This document shows, in pieces, positions 19,051-27,475 of a stretch of 64,000 nucleotides of DNA. The notes beneath the pieces are model-generated. The model was not told where the DNA came from and ran no database searches. It saw only the letters and a program-made list of their open reading frames with translations. The stretch lies in NCBI RefSeq assembly GCF_002931075.1, contig NZ_PSTQ01000013.1, forward strand, positions 51,017 to 115,016, in the 5' to 3' direction. The position numbers were made by a program, and so were the translations under genes. Numbering within the stretch: the first letter of the stretch is position 1; each line of letters starts with the position of its first letter. The DNA is from Pseudoclavibacter sp. AY1F1 (GTDB taxonomy: Bacteria > Actinomycetota > Actinomycetes > Actinomycetales > Microbacteriaceae).

Positions 19051-19567
19051 CCGCGTACACGGCACCGGCCGCGACGTGGAGCACCGTGCCGATCAGGAGC
19101 ATCCACCAGGTGATCCCGCGAAGCGGCTCCGCTGGCACCTGAGCCGCGAACGACAGCAGGTGCAGGGGCATCGCGACCATGATGAACGCCGACCTCACCT
19201 TGCCGAGCAGGTTGACGCGTCCCTCCCTGACCCGCTCGAGTCGCGTGAGCCCGATGACAAGCAGCGCCGCGTCGCACAGGAAGATCGTGATCAGCACGAA
19301 CCACGGGAAGTAGCCGAGAAGAGCCAGGCCGAGCCCGATGATGATGATGCCGAGGCGATCAGCGACCGGGTCGAGGATCTCGCCGACACGCGAGACCTGC
19401 CCGAGGCGGCGAGCGAGGAAGCCGTCGATCCAGTCGGTCGCGCCGAACGCGGCGAGGCTCAGCGTGGCTGCGAGCTCACGACCGTCGGCGGCGAGCCAGA
19501 TCGTCAGCGGGACGAAGACGAGCAGCCTGGCCACCGAGATGGCGTTCGGCAGCGTCGCCCACCGCAT
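19022..19567 (-). CDS. CDP-alcohol phosphatidyltransferase family protein
   Basis: This is an integral membrane enzyme of phospholipid synthesis that transfers a phosphatidyl group from CDP-diacylglycerol to an alcohol. The 181-residue protein shows the full signature DWIDGFLARRLGQVSRVGEI followed by LDPVADR, including all four Asp metal ligands, and several hydrophobic helices. PgsA-type phosphatidylglycerophosphate synthase or cardiolipin synthase are both possible. ATG at 19567 is chosen for AGGAGG just upstream; GTG 19600 and ATG 19594 lack one. It overlaps DUF3097 tail to tail. Confidence 0.88.
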   Translation of the reverse strand: MRWATLPNAISVARLLVFVPLTIWLAADGRELAATLSLAAFGATDWIDGFLARRLGQVSRVGEILDPVADRLGIIIIGLGLALLGYFPWFVLITIFLCDAALLVIGLTRLERVREGRVNLLGKVRSAFIMVAMPLHLLSFAAQVPAEPLRGITWWMLLIGTVLHVAAGAVYAVRYLRRQAP

Positions 19568-19658
19568 CGGGGCCTCCTGCTGCTCCTGTCCCATGCGCAC
19601 ATTGTCTCAGCGAGTCGGTCTCCTGTGCTGGGGAGGCCAGCGTGTCGGTGGATGTTCG

Positions 19659-19664
19659 TAGGCT
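19659..19664 (+). promoter_or_regulatory. -10 box of a leaderless start (sbcD)
   Basis: TAGGCT ends 7 bases before the ATG at 19672. The phosphatidyltransferase gene starts divergently 104 bases to the left. Confidence 0.55.
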
Positions 19665-19671
19665 GTCCTCG

Positions 19672-20829
19672 ATGAGATTCCTGCACACTTCCGACTGGCA
19701 CATCGGGCGCACCTTCCACGGCTACTCGACGCTCGAGGCGCTTTCCGGCGTACTCGACGCGATCCCTTCGATCGTGCGCGAGCACCACGTCGACGCAGTA
19801 CTCGTCGCTGGTGACGTGTTCGATTCGACCACACCTTCCGGGGCGGCCCTCGAGGTCCTCACGGCGGCGATCCGCGCGATCCGCGCGGCAGGTGCCGTCG
19901 TGGTCCTCTCGAGCGGCAACCACGACTCGGCCGCGAGGCTCGGCTTCCAATCCGAGTGGGCGGCGTTCGGCGGCGTGCACGTGCGCGCCGTCGCGGGCGC
20001 AGCGACGCTCCAGGAGCCGGTGCTGCTGACCGACGAGCACGGTGAGGTCGCCGTCTACGGCATTCCGTACCTGGAGCCGCTCCTCCTCAGGGGCAGCCTC
20101 CCCGAGGGAACGCCGAGCACGCAGGCCGGTGTCCTCGAGGTCGCCATGGACGCGGTGCGCACCGACGCGGCTGCGCGCGGCGTGCGTTCGCTGGTGCTCG
20201 CTCACTGCTTCGCTGGGGCCAGCCTCGCGGAAGCGGAGGGGCTCGAGCGCGACATCACGGCTGGCGGCCTGGACATCGTGCCGACGAGCACGTTCGAAGG
20301 TGTCGACTACGCGGCGCTCGGCCACATTCACGGCAGGCAGACGCTCACGGACTCCATCAGGTACTCCGGCGCTCCGCTGCACTTCACGTTCGGCGAGGGA
20401 GGGAAGCCCCGCGGCGGCTGGCTCGTGGATGTCGGCGCTGGCGGGCTCGAGCGGGTCACCTGGGTCGACCTTCCCGTCCCGCGTGAGATGACGACGCTCC
20501 GCGGCACGCTCGATGAGCTGCTCGCCTCCCCCGCACACGCGCCCGCGGAACAGCACTGGGTTCGTGCGGTGCTGACGGACGACGTGCGTCCCCTCGACTC
20601 AATGCGCCGCCTCCAGCAGCGCTTCCCCTACTGCGCGCTCATCGAATTCGCGCCGAGCTCCCCGGAGCAGCACGCCGCCGCCGGCTACGCCGCGAGGGTG
20701 AGCGCGGGCAGGAGCGACACGGATCTCGTCGACGGGTTCCTCGCCTTTGTCAGGCGCGGCAACGGCCTGAGCGACGACGAGCGAGACCTCGTCACGAAGC
20801 AGCTCGCGCAACTGGGGGCAGAGTCATGA
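19672..20829 (+). CDS. sbcD: Exonuclease SbcD (Mre11-type nuclease subunit)
   Basis: SbcD is the nuclease partner of SbcC; the complex opens hairpins and trims DNA ends during repair. The 385 residues have the calcineurin-like phosphoesterase motifs in order: DWHIG (metal ligands Asp and His), GDVFD, SGNHDS, AHCF and LGHIHG. The C-terminal capping region follows. The ATG at 19672 begins MRFLHTSDWHIG, the usual start for the family. It overlaps sbcC by four bases (ATGA). Confidence 0.96.
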   Translation: MRFLHTSDWHIGRTFHGYSTLEALSGVLDAIPSIVREHHVDAVLVAGDVFDSTTPSGAALEVLTAAIRAIRAAGAVVVLSSGNHDSAARLGFQSEWAAFGGVHVRAVAGAATLQEPVLLTDEHGEVAVYGIPYLEPLLLRGSLPEGTPSTQAGVLEVAMDAVRTDAAARGVRSLVLAHCFAGASLAEAEGLERDITAGGLDIVPTSTFEGVDYAALGHIHGRQTLTDSIRYSGAPLHFTFGEGGKPRGGWLVDVGAGGLERVTWVDLPVPREMTTLRGTLDELLASPAHAPAEQHWVRAVLTDDVRPLDSMRRLQQRFPYCALIEFAPSSPEQHAAAGYAARVSAGRSDTDLVDGFLAFVRRGNGLSDDERDLVTKQLAQLGAES

Positions 20830-23800
20830 GGATCACCGCGTTGAGGATCGCGGGCTTCGGCCCCTTCCGCGCCGAGCAGCGCATCGACTTCGAGCAGTTC
20901 GCGGGCGACGGCGTGTTCCTGATCAGCGGGAAGACCGGCTCGGGGAAGTCGAGTGTGCTCGACGCCATCGTGTTCGCGCTGTACGGCAGTGTGCCCCGCT
21001 ACGAAGGCCTCAGCGGCCACGGCATCCGCAGCCATCACGCCGCACCAGAAGACCCGAGCTACGTCGAGCTCGAGTTCGAGCTCGGAGACACCAGGTACCT
21101 CCTCCGACGCGAGCCAGAGTACGAGCGTCCGAAGCGGCGCGGCACCGGAACGACCAAGCACAGCGCAGCTGCGCAGTTCTCCAAGCGAGTCGAGGGCGAG
21201 TGGCACGGCATCGCGGCGAGGCCCGTGGATGTCGCCAAGGCGCTCTCGGAGGTGCTCCCGCTCTCTCGGGCGCAGTTCCTGCAGGTAGTGCTGCTCGCCC
21301 AGAACCGCTTCCAGGAGTTCCTGCACGCGACGACCGGGGACCGGCAGGCTGTGCTGAGGGCCCTCTTCGCGACTGACCGCTTCAAGCGCCTCACGGCCAG
21401 CGTCGTCGACGCTCGGCGGGAAGCCGTCGATGCCGCGGCACTTGCGACAGCCAACGTGGAGCGCATCGCGCTCGAGATCGAGACACTCGCCCCAGCGGAA
21501 GCACTCGCGGGTGAGCCCCCTGAGTCGGGCCCTGAGTCGGGCCCTGACCTGAGCTCGGAGGCCGCCCCGAAGCTTGCCCTGGAGCCAGAAGACCGGGCCG
21601 AATCGACGGCACCGCTCTCCCTCGCAGACGCAGAGGCCCGACTCGCCCTCGTCGCGCTTGCGGCGGCCCGCGCCTCCGTGCAGGCGGCCGAGACGGCCGC
21701 CAGGCAGCAGCGCGCGGAGGCTGAGCTCGGCGAGGCGAGGCGAGTCCTGGAGCTGCAGACCCGGCGGCAGCGCCTCACGGAGGACCACGCGAGGCTCGCC
21801 CTCGAGGCGGACGCGATCGCGGAATCCCGACGTCGCCTCGCGCTTGCCGGCGCCGCGGCGCCCTTGGCGACTGGCCTCGAGCGGTGCGCCTCGACTACGG
21901 CCAAGCTCGGAGACCTGAACGCCGCTCGCTCCCGCGCATCGCGGGCCCTTGTCGCGCACCTGCCCGACGTCGTGCTCGACGCTCTGCTCGACGCCGCGGT
22001 CGACGCCGCAGTCGACGCCCCGGCCGACGTCGTGGTCGACGCCCCGGCCGACGATGCGGCCGACGATGGCGCCGGAGTCGAACTCAGCGTCGCATCCCTG
22101 TCTGAACTTGTGGATGAGTCGACGCGTGTCCTCGGGTCGATGGAGGACCTCCTGCGCCTGGAGAACGCGCTGCCGGGGTCCAGGACGAAACTCGACAAGC
22201 TGCGTTCGGCGCGGACCACCGCAGGGGCGAAGCTGGAGAAGGTGTCCGCCGAGCTCGCTCTGCTCCCCGAGCGCCGATCTCGCCTCCACGACTCCATCAC
22301 GAGCAGTGAGGTCCAGGCGGCCACCGCCAAGAGCGCCGAGGAACGCCTCGAGCTGACGACGCAGCTCATCGCGGTCGGCGTCGAACACGCGCGCCTCGCG
22401 GATGAGCAGGTCCAGGCGCTGGCGCGCAGCGCGCGACTCGGTGACCTCGCGAGCACGCAGGCCGCCGCCGAACGTGCACTCATCGCACGGCGCCTCGCCT
22501 CCAGCGCGGTTGTGCTCGCGCAGGAGCTGCTCGAGGACACGCCGTGCCCGGTCTGCGGCAGCCGCGAGCATCCCGCACCGGCCTCTGGAGGCACGGACGA
22601 CGCAGACGACGCAGACGACGTGAGCAACTTGAGCGACGTGAGCGACGAGGCGCTCGAACGGGCGCGCACGGCAGCGGCGAAGGCGAACGACGAGCACGCA
22701 GAAGCTCAGCTTGAGCTTTCGGCGCTTGTGCGGCGGGCGAGCGCCCTGGAGGCACGCCTCGATGGGCAGTCGAGCGAGCAGCTCGACCTTGCCCTCGCCG
22801 AGGCGAAGCAGCTGGTCGCGACCGCCAGGGAAGCGGCGCTGGCGCTGGACAAGCACCGCAAGGATCTCGCTGACCTCGAAAGGCGCGAGCAGTCGCTGCT
22901 GGGTGAGCAGGAGAGGGCGCGATCGCGCGATGGGGAGCTGGCCGCAGAGATCAGCGCTCTTGATGCGCGCATCCTCGCCGACACCGCTCGAGTCGACGCC
23001 GGGCTCGAGGGCTTCGCATCGATCAGCGCTCGAGCGCACCACGTCGGCCGAACTCGGGAGCTCGCGGTGTCGCTCCTCGGCGTCACCCGCGACCGCGACG
23101 CAGCCAGGAACGCTGCAGAGGAGGCCGAAGCGCACCTCGAGGCGGCGCTCGCCGAGTCGCCGTTCGCCGACCGGTTCGCCGCCAGCGACGCGACGCTCCC
23201 CAGGGCGAAGGCCGACGAACTCGACACGCGCATCCGGAAGCACGAGCAGGCGGCAGCTGCGGCAGCCACCGCCCTGGCCGATCCGAGCCTGCACGACCTA
23301 CCGGAGGAGCCCTCCGACGTCGCGGCGGCAGTGGAGGCGAGGGCGTCGGCGGGGCGCGCCCACGAAGCGCAGATCGCCAGGCAGACGAGTCTCGGCGAGC
23401 AGGCCAACCGGCTCGGCGAGCTGGTCAGACAGCTCGCCGAGGAGCTCACGACCAGCGAGGCGCTGCTCGCTCGCGCGGAGACGCTGCGCGTGCTCGCTGG
23501 CACCCTGTCCGGCCAGGAGCCCAACGAGAAGCGCATGAGCCTCGAGGCCTACGTCCTCGCAGCCGAGCTCGAGGAGATCGTCGCCGCCGCGAACGCCCAG
23601 CTCGCGCGCATGACCGCGGGACGCTACAGCCTGGAGCACGACGACGGCCTCCAGTACCGAGGGGCCCAGTCGGGCCTCGGTCTGCGCATCGCGGACGCCT
23701 ACACGGGACGCTCCAGGGCCACCGAGTCGCTCTCGGGGGGCGAGACGTTCCTCGCCTCCCTCGCGCTTGCCCTGGGCCTCGCCGAAACGGTCACGGCCCG

Positions 23801-24026
23801 CGCCGGTGGCGTTCGCCTCGACACGCTCTTCATCGACGAGGGATTCGGCTCACTCGATGCGGAGACGCTGGGCGCAGCCATGGCCACGCTCGACCGCCTC
23901 CGCAGCGGAGGGCGGACGATCGGCGTCATCAGCCACGTCGAGGCCATGCAGGAGCAGATCTCTGCCAAGCTCCAGGTCGCCGTCGACTCGCACGGCGAGA
24001 GCCGGGTGCTCGACCCGCACGGGTGA
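20826..24026 (+). CDS. sbcC: Exonuclease SbcC (Rad50-type ATPase subunit)
   Basis: SbcC is an SMC-like ATPase that drives SbcD. The 1066-residue chain has Walker A GKTGSGKSSV (about 37-46) at the N-terminus, long coiled-coil arms with a zinc hook CPVC (574-577), and the C-terminal signature LSGGETFLASLALALGLAE and Walker B LFIDEGFGSLD. One arm contains a stretch rich in Asp, Ala and Val (about 381-417) built from imperfect DNA repeats of GTCGACGCC type, unusual for a coiled coil and probably a recent expansion. The last codons (His-Gly-stop) lie in a 17-bp tandem repeat. Confidence 0.95.
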   Translation: MRITALRIAGFGPFRAEQRIDFEQFAGDGVFLISGKTGSGKSSVLDAIVFALYGSVPRYEGLSGHGIRSHHAAPEDPSYVELEFELGDTRYLLRREPEYERPKRRGTGTTKHSAAAQFSKRVEGEWHGIAARPVDVAKALSEVLPLSRAQFLQVVLLAQNRFQEFLHATTGDRQAVLRALFATDRFKRLTASVVDARREAVDAAALATANVERIALEIETLAPAEALAGEPPESGPESGPDLSSEAAPKLALEPEDRAESTAPLSLADAEARLALVALAAARASVQAAETAARQQRAEAELGEARRVLELQTRRQRLTEDHARLALEADAIAESRRRLALAGAAAPLATGLERCASTTAKLGDLNAARSRASRALVAHLPDVVLDALLDAAVDAAVDAPADVVVDAPADDAADDGAGVELSVASLSELVDESTRVLGSMEDLLRLENALPGSRTKLDKLRSARTTAGAKLEKVSAELALLPERRSRLHDSITSSEVQAATAKSAEERLELTTQLIAVGVEHARLADEQVQALARSARLGDLASTQAAAERALIARRLASSAVVLAQELLEDTPCPVCGSREHPAPASGGTDDADDADDVSNLSDVSDEALERARTAAAKANDEHAEAQLELSALVRRASALEARLDGQSSEQLDLALAEAKQLVATAREAALALDKHRKDLADLERREQSLLGEQERARSRDGELAAEISALDARILADTARVDAGLEGFASISARAHHVGRTRELAVSLLGVTRDRDAARNAAEEAEAHLEAALAESPFADRFAASDATLPRAKADELDTRIRKHEQAAAAAATALADPSLHDLPEEPSDVAAAVEARASAGRAHEAQIARQTSLGEQANRLGELVRQLAEELTTSEALLARAETLRVLAGTLSGQEPNEKRMSLEAYVLAAELEEIVAAANAQLARMTAGRYSLEHDDGLQYRGAQSGLGLRIADAYTGRSRATESLSGGETFLASLALALGLAETVTARAGGVRLDTLFIDEGFGSLDAETLGAAMATLDRLRSGGRTIGVISHVEAMQEQISAKLQVAVDSHGESRVLDPHG

Positions 24027-24102
24027 GCAGGTGACACGGGTGAGCAGCGGGCACGGGTGAGCAGGTGGCACGGGTGAGCACCGGGCACGCGTGAGGGGGT
24101 GC
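24018..24102. repeat. 17-bp tandem repeat, five units, beginning inside sbcC
   Basis: Units start at 24018, 24035, 24052, 24069 and 24086, each beginning CACGGGTGAGCA (the last one CACGCGTGAGGG). The first unit supplies the final His and Gly codons and the TGA stop of sbcC. Since 17 is not a multiple of 3, added copies leave the protein end unchanged. Confidence 0.95.
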
Positions 24103-24154
24103 GCAGCTGGGCCAGGCGGGAGGGGTGCGCAGCAGACTCGCGCGGTGAACTCGA

Positions 24155-24160
24155 TACGAT
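24155..24160 (+). promoter_or_regulatory. -10 box of a leaderless start (S4 protein)
   Basis: TACGAT ends 6 bases before the ATG at 24167. Confidence 0.6.
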
Positions 24161-24166
24161 CAGCGG

Positions 24167-24595
24167 ATGGACCCCGACGAGCACGGCTACCACCAGCCAG
24201 GCCCAGCTTCCGTGCGCGTCGACGTGTGGCTCTGGGCCGTGCGCATCTACAAGACGCGCAGCGCGGCGACGGCGGCCTGCAAGGCAGGGCACGTGAAGAT
24301 CGACGGCGACCGGGCCAAGCCGGCGCAGCGCATCCACGTCGGCGACGAGGTGCGTGTGCGCACCGACCGCGATCGCATCCTCGTCGCACGGGAGCTGCTC
24401 AAGAAACGGGTCGGCGCGCCCGTCGCCGCGAAAGCGCTCATCGACAACTCCCCACCGCCTCCCCCGCGCGAGTTCACGGCTCCCATCGGATTCCGCGATC
24501 GCGGGGCAGGCCGGCCCACGAAGCGGGAGCGTCGGGAGATCGACCGGATCCGCGGCCGCGAGATCGACCCGGAGCCCTGGGACACAGACGAGTGA
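24167..24595 (+). CDS. RNA-binding S4 domain protein (Hsp15-like)
   Basis: The 142-residue protein has an S4 domain (about 16-80; VRVDVWLWAVRIYKTRSAAT and AGHVKIDGDRAKPAQRI) and a basic, Pro-rich C-terminal tail ending in an acidic DPEPWDTDE. The arrangement resembles Hsp15, which binds stalled 50S subunits carrying nascent chains; that role is inferred from the family. The transcript is probably leaderless. A GC-rich hairpin follows 3 bases after the stop codon. Confidence 0.9.
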   Translation: MDPDEHGYHQPGPASVRVDVWLWAVRIYKTRSAATAACKAGHVKIDGDRAKPAQRIHVGDEVRVRTDRDRILVARELLKKRVGAPVAAKALIDNSPPPPPREFTAPIGFRDRGAGRPTKRERREIDRIRGREIDPEPWDTDE

Positions 24596-24597
24596 GC

Positions 24598-24623
24598 GGG
24601 CGGCCGACGCGTGTCGGCCGCCC
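24598..24623 (+). terminator. Hairpin after the S4 gene
   Basis: GGGCGGCCGAC (24598-24608) pairs with 24613-24623 across a 4-base loop. The stem is perfect and starts two bases past the stop codon. No T-run follows, so it may act as an L-shaped actinobacterial terminator or an mRNA end stabiliser. Confidence 0.55.
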
Positions 24624-24643
24624 GTGCCCTGTCGGAGGGCATC

Positions 24644-24714
24644 CCGCCTAGGGAGTGTCTGACAGCAGATCGAGCGATCAGGGCGATCGGAGGAGGCGAG
24701 ACACAGTCAGACAC
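24644..24714. repeat. Short repeated motif with inverted copy at the 3' end of the DUF1684 gene
   Basis: CCGCCTAGGGAGTGTCTGAC (from 24644) carries GTGTCTGAC at 24655-24663, whose reverse complement GTCAGACAC lies at 24706-24714, just before the DUF1684 stop. A nearly identical motif occurs on the other strand at 35249-35268 at the end of aceB. Confidence 0.6.
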
Positions 24715-24717
24715 GAC

Positions 24718-25506
24718 CTAGCCTTTGATGGCGTTGCGCTCCCCCGCTCGCACGGGCACCGTGAGGCGGTTGTCTGCGGCGGGCGTCGGGCAGACGAACT
24801 GGTCGCTGAAGGCGCACGGCGGCAGGTACGCGCGGTTGAAGTCGATCGTTGTCGTGCCGTCGGCTTCCGCCGCTGGGACGGTGAGGAACCGGAACCGGTA
24901 GCTCTCGTCGCCGCTGGTCGCATCCGCGAAGACAACCTGCAGGCCAGCTTCGGAGTGGTCGGCGTCGATCGAGAACTGGGATCCGCCGAGCGTGAAGTCG
25001 AGCTTCCCGCCGAGGTCTTTCTTGGAGACGTAGCCGTCGGCCTGGAGCACGTCGACCTGCTCGGTGGACGGGCGGAAGGTGGCGGAGACGACGTAGTCGT
25101 CGCCGGGGGCGTAGCTGTCGATGCCGAGGAGTGCTGCGCGTCCGGGAGACGCCGGGTCCAGCACGCGGAGTGCGCGCTGGTCGTCGCGTGCGAAGGCGCG
25201 GAGGATGCGCTCGCCGTCGCGGAGTTCCGCGCCGGCGGTGAGCGTGGCCCGGTCCCCGACGGCTTCGCCGGAGGCGTCCGTGTACCCGCTCGCGGCGAGG
25301 CCACTGCCGACGACAGCCCCGTCCTCGATCGTCCAGGCTCCCGCTACGGTGTCGAGCTCGAGCTCGATGCCGTCGGCGAGCCAGTTCGTGGCGACAAGGG
25401 CTGCCGGTCCGTACGGGGCTCGGACTGCACCCTCACGACTGCCGTGCCAGGCCGCCCAGCGCTCGGCGAACTGGTCTCCTGTAGTGGTGCTCTGCTGCGT
25501 GCTCAT
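24718..25506 (-). CDS. DUF1684 family protein
   Basis: This 262-residue protein carries the diagnostic C-terminal DUF1684 motif FNRAYLPPCAFSDQFVCPTP followed by the NRL segment; two Cys in this motif are conserved in the family. No signal peptide or membrane helix is seen, so it should be cytoplasmic. Its function is unknown. It is the last gene of the ABC importer operon and overlaps the upstream FAD-protein gene by 74 bases, which strongly suggests joint expression. Confidence 0.85.
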   Translation of the reverse strand: MSTQQSTTTGDQFAERWAAWHGSREGAVRAPYGPAALVATNWLADGIELELDTVAGAWTIEDGAVVGSGLAASGYTDASGEAVGDRATLTAGAELRDGERILRAFARDDQRALRVLDPASPGRAALLGIDSYAPGDDYVVSATFRPSTEQVDVLQADGYVSKKDLGGKLDFTLGGSQFSIDADHSEAGLQVVFADATSGDESYRFRFLTVPAAEADGTTTIDFNRAYLPPCAFSDQFVCPTPAADNRLTVPVRAGERNAIKG

Positions 25507-27475
25507 GCTGCTCCCTCTCCTCGTTCTCTCTGCTGATCTCGCCGATGAGTCTCAAGGTACTCAAGGCGACCGCGTCGTTCTCGCGGAACGACACGGCGTT
25601 TGTCCGCGGGCGCGAGAACGCTCCCACAAACGGGTTCGATGTGTAGGGGCCGACCGCGAACCGGCGCAGATGAACGGTGCCGTCACTCTGCACGATGCGC
25701 GAGTCAGCGCGCCGCACCTCGATGACGCCGGTGGCGAGGCTTCCCTCCGGGGTGGCCGCGATCCGCTCGCGACCCTCGCCGGACTCGATGAGCTGGCGCA
25801 GCGCCTCGTTGTCGGTGTGCGCGACGTCCGAGTCCGGTAGCCAGGCGTCGATGAGCGCGCGGGCCGAGAACTGGCGCTCGAGCGTTGTGCCCTTCGCGCG
25901 GAACAGTCCGGCCTCCTCGTCCTCCCACACGCGGAGGTCGCCGCCGAGGAAGTGCACGACGCCGGCCTCGCTCAGCGCGAGGAGCTCGTCGAGGCGGTGC
26001 CCCGGCGGGCCGGACGCGACGTAGCTGAAGAAGCCCTTCCACCAGACACGCACGTCACCGGCGAGCGATGCCGGGGACCAGTTGGGCGCATCCTGAAACT
26101 CGACGAACGTCATGAACGAGAAGAGCAGCGCGAGGAAGAGCCCCTGACTCTCGCTGTTCCCTTGGCTGTTCCTTCGCCGCAGGTCTTCGCGGATGTAGTC
26201 GTGGAGAGCGACGGACACGGAACCGACGTCGGTGGCGGCGGCCCCGCGCAGCGGGTGGTCGAAGGTCTCGATGTCGAGCTCGTCGCTCGGGTCGACGAGG
26301 GCGGCGACGACTGCCTCGTGGAGTTCTGGCGACTGCGCGCCGTAGCGGTCGAGGTCGGCCCGGAACTCGACCCAGGAGACGCGCACGCGCTCCGGGTGCC
26401 CGGTGAAGAGCTCGCGGTAGTAGCCGTGGAGCATCTCCTTCGCCAGGAGCGGCCAGAAGTGGGTGCGGAAGTCGAGGATGTCGTGCTGCGCGACGACCTC
26501 CCTGGCGATATCTGCGGTGAAGTAGCGGGTCTCGAACGGCTCGCCCTGCAGCACGCTCGTGACCTTCGAGTGGTACGGCACTCCTCGCCTGGAACCGACG
26601 AGGATGCGCGGCTCGCGCCCGGACGGGAGGTACGTCAGGCGTCCCTCTTCTGCGCCCTGCACGAACGTTCCGCCCCTGCCCTCGGTGAGGAGCACAAGCA
26701 GGTCGACGGCGGCGAGGCCCAGCCCGCGGACGATGACGGGTTCACCGGCCTCGACTGCGCTGAAGTCGGCGTCTGCCGTGAACGAGGGAGGCACGTAGGC
26801 GAGGTCGTGGCGAGCGGCGAAGTCGCTCAGTTCGGCGGCCCTGGTTCCCTCGTGGACGAGGGTGCCTGAGTGCCCGAGCGCGTAGACGACCACGTCGACC
26901 GTCAGCCCGTCGCCCGTATCGAGTTCGACTCGCTGGGAGCCGTTCTCGAGCGTCGTGACGCCCGTCACCTGCGCGGTGTGCACCAGCACGGTCAACCCCT
27001 GCGGCGCGGCATCTGCGGCCTGTTCGAAGAACCAGCCGAGGTACCGGCTCTGGAGTCGACGCGTCGGGAAGCTCGCCGGCCCGAGGGTCCGCACCTCGGC
27101 GGCGACCAAGGGGTCCTCCTCGTCGAGGTCGTAGCCAGGCAGCTCACCGTTCGTGGCCAGCTGCGCCCACTCGACGAGTGATGGTCCTTCGCGGACCGGC
27201 CCCTCGATGGTGCTCGTCTCGTCGGTGAACATCGTGACGTCGGCCGCGAGCGAGTTGAGCTTGAGGAGGCCGGATTGGGCGTCGCGCCAGATCCGACCGG
27301 CACCTGGCGGGTGGGGGTCGATGAGGTGCACGACGAGCTGGCCGGTGGTGTCGGCGTCGTAGTTCGCGACGATTCGCTCGAGGAGACCGGCGCCACGAGG
27401 TCCTGCGCCGAGCACCGCGATGCACCGGGCCCCCTTGCTGCTGTCGGCGTCGATGAGCCTGGCGGCGGATGTCAT
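25433..27475 (-). CDS. Large FAD/NAD(P)-binding protein
   Basis: This 680-residue protein has an N-terminal Rossmann motif CIAVLGAGPRGAGLLERI (about 18-35), followed by the conserved HLIDPHPPGAGRIWRDAQSG region, as in the FAD-NAD(P)-binding (NAD_binding_9) family; a second nucleotide-binding stretch VIVRGLGLAAVDLLVLLTEG lies near residue 247. Members are predicted oxidoreductases or N-hydroxylase-like proteins without an assigned reaction. The ATG overlaps the stop of the ABC ATPase gene (ATGA). Its place between an importer and DUF1684 suggests it oxidises or reduces the imported compound. Confidence 0.82.
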   Translation of the reverse strand: MTSAARLIDADSSKGARCIAVLGAGPRGAGLLERIVANYDADTTGQLVVHLIDPHPPGAGRIWRDAQSGLLKLNSLAADVTMFTDETSTIEGPVREGPSLVEWAQLATNGELPGYDLDEEDPLVAAEVRTLGPASFPTRRLQSRYLGWFFEQAADAAPQGLTVLVHTAQVTGVTTLENGSQRVELDTGDGLTVDVVVYALGHSGTLVHEGTRAAELSDFAARHDLAYVPPSFTADADFSAVEAGEPVIVRGLGLAAVDLLVLLTEGRGGTFVQGAEEGRLTYLPSGREPRILVGSRRGVPYHSKVTSVLQGEPFETRYFTADIAREVVAQHDILDFRTHFWPLLAKEMLHGYYRELFTGHPERVRVSWVEFRADLDRYGAQSPELHEAVVAALVDPSDELDIETFDHPLRGAAATDVGSVSVALHDYIREDLRRRNSQGNSESQGLFLALLFSFMTFVEFQDAPNWSPASLAGDVRVWWKGFFSYVASGPPGHRLDELLALSEAGVVHFLGGDLRVWEDEEAGLFRAKGTTLERQFSARALIDAWLPDSDVAHTDNEALRQLIESGEGRERIAATPEGSLATGVIEVRRADSRIVQSDGTVHLRRFAVGPYTSNPFVGAFSRPRTNAVSFRENDAVALSTLRLIGEISRENEEREQHEHAAEHHYRRPVRRALGGLARQS

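Noticed and set aside
20685..23294. Long minus-strand open frame of 869 codons opposite sbcC
   Set aside because: It is antisense to a gene with complete Walker, zinc-hook and signature motifs, and its translation is Arg/Glu/Ala-rich with no domain; high GC makes such frames common.
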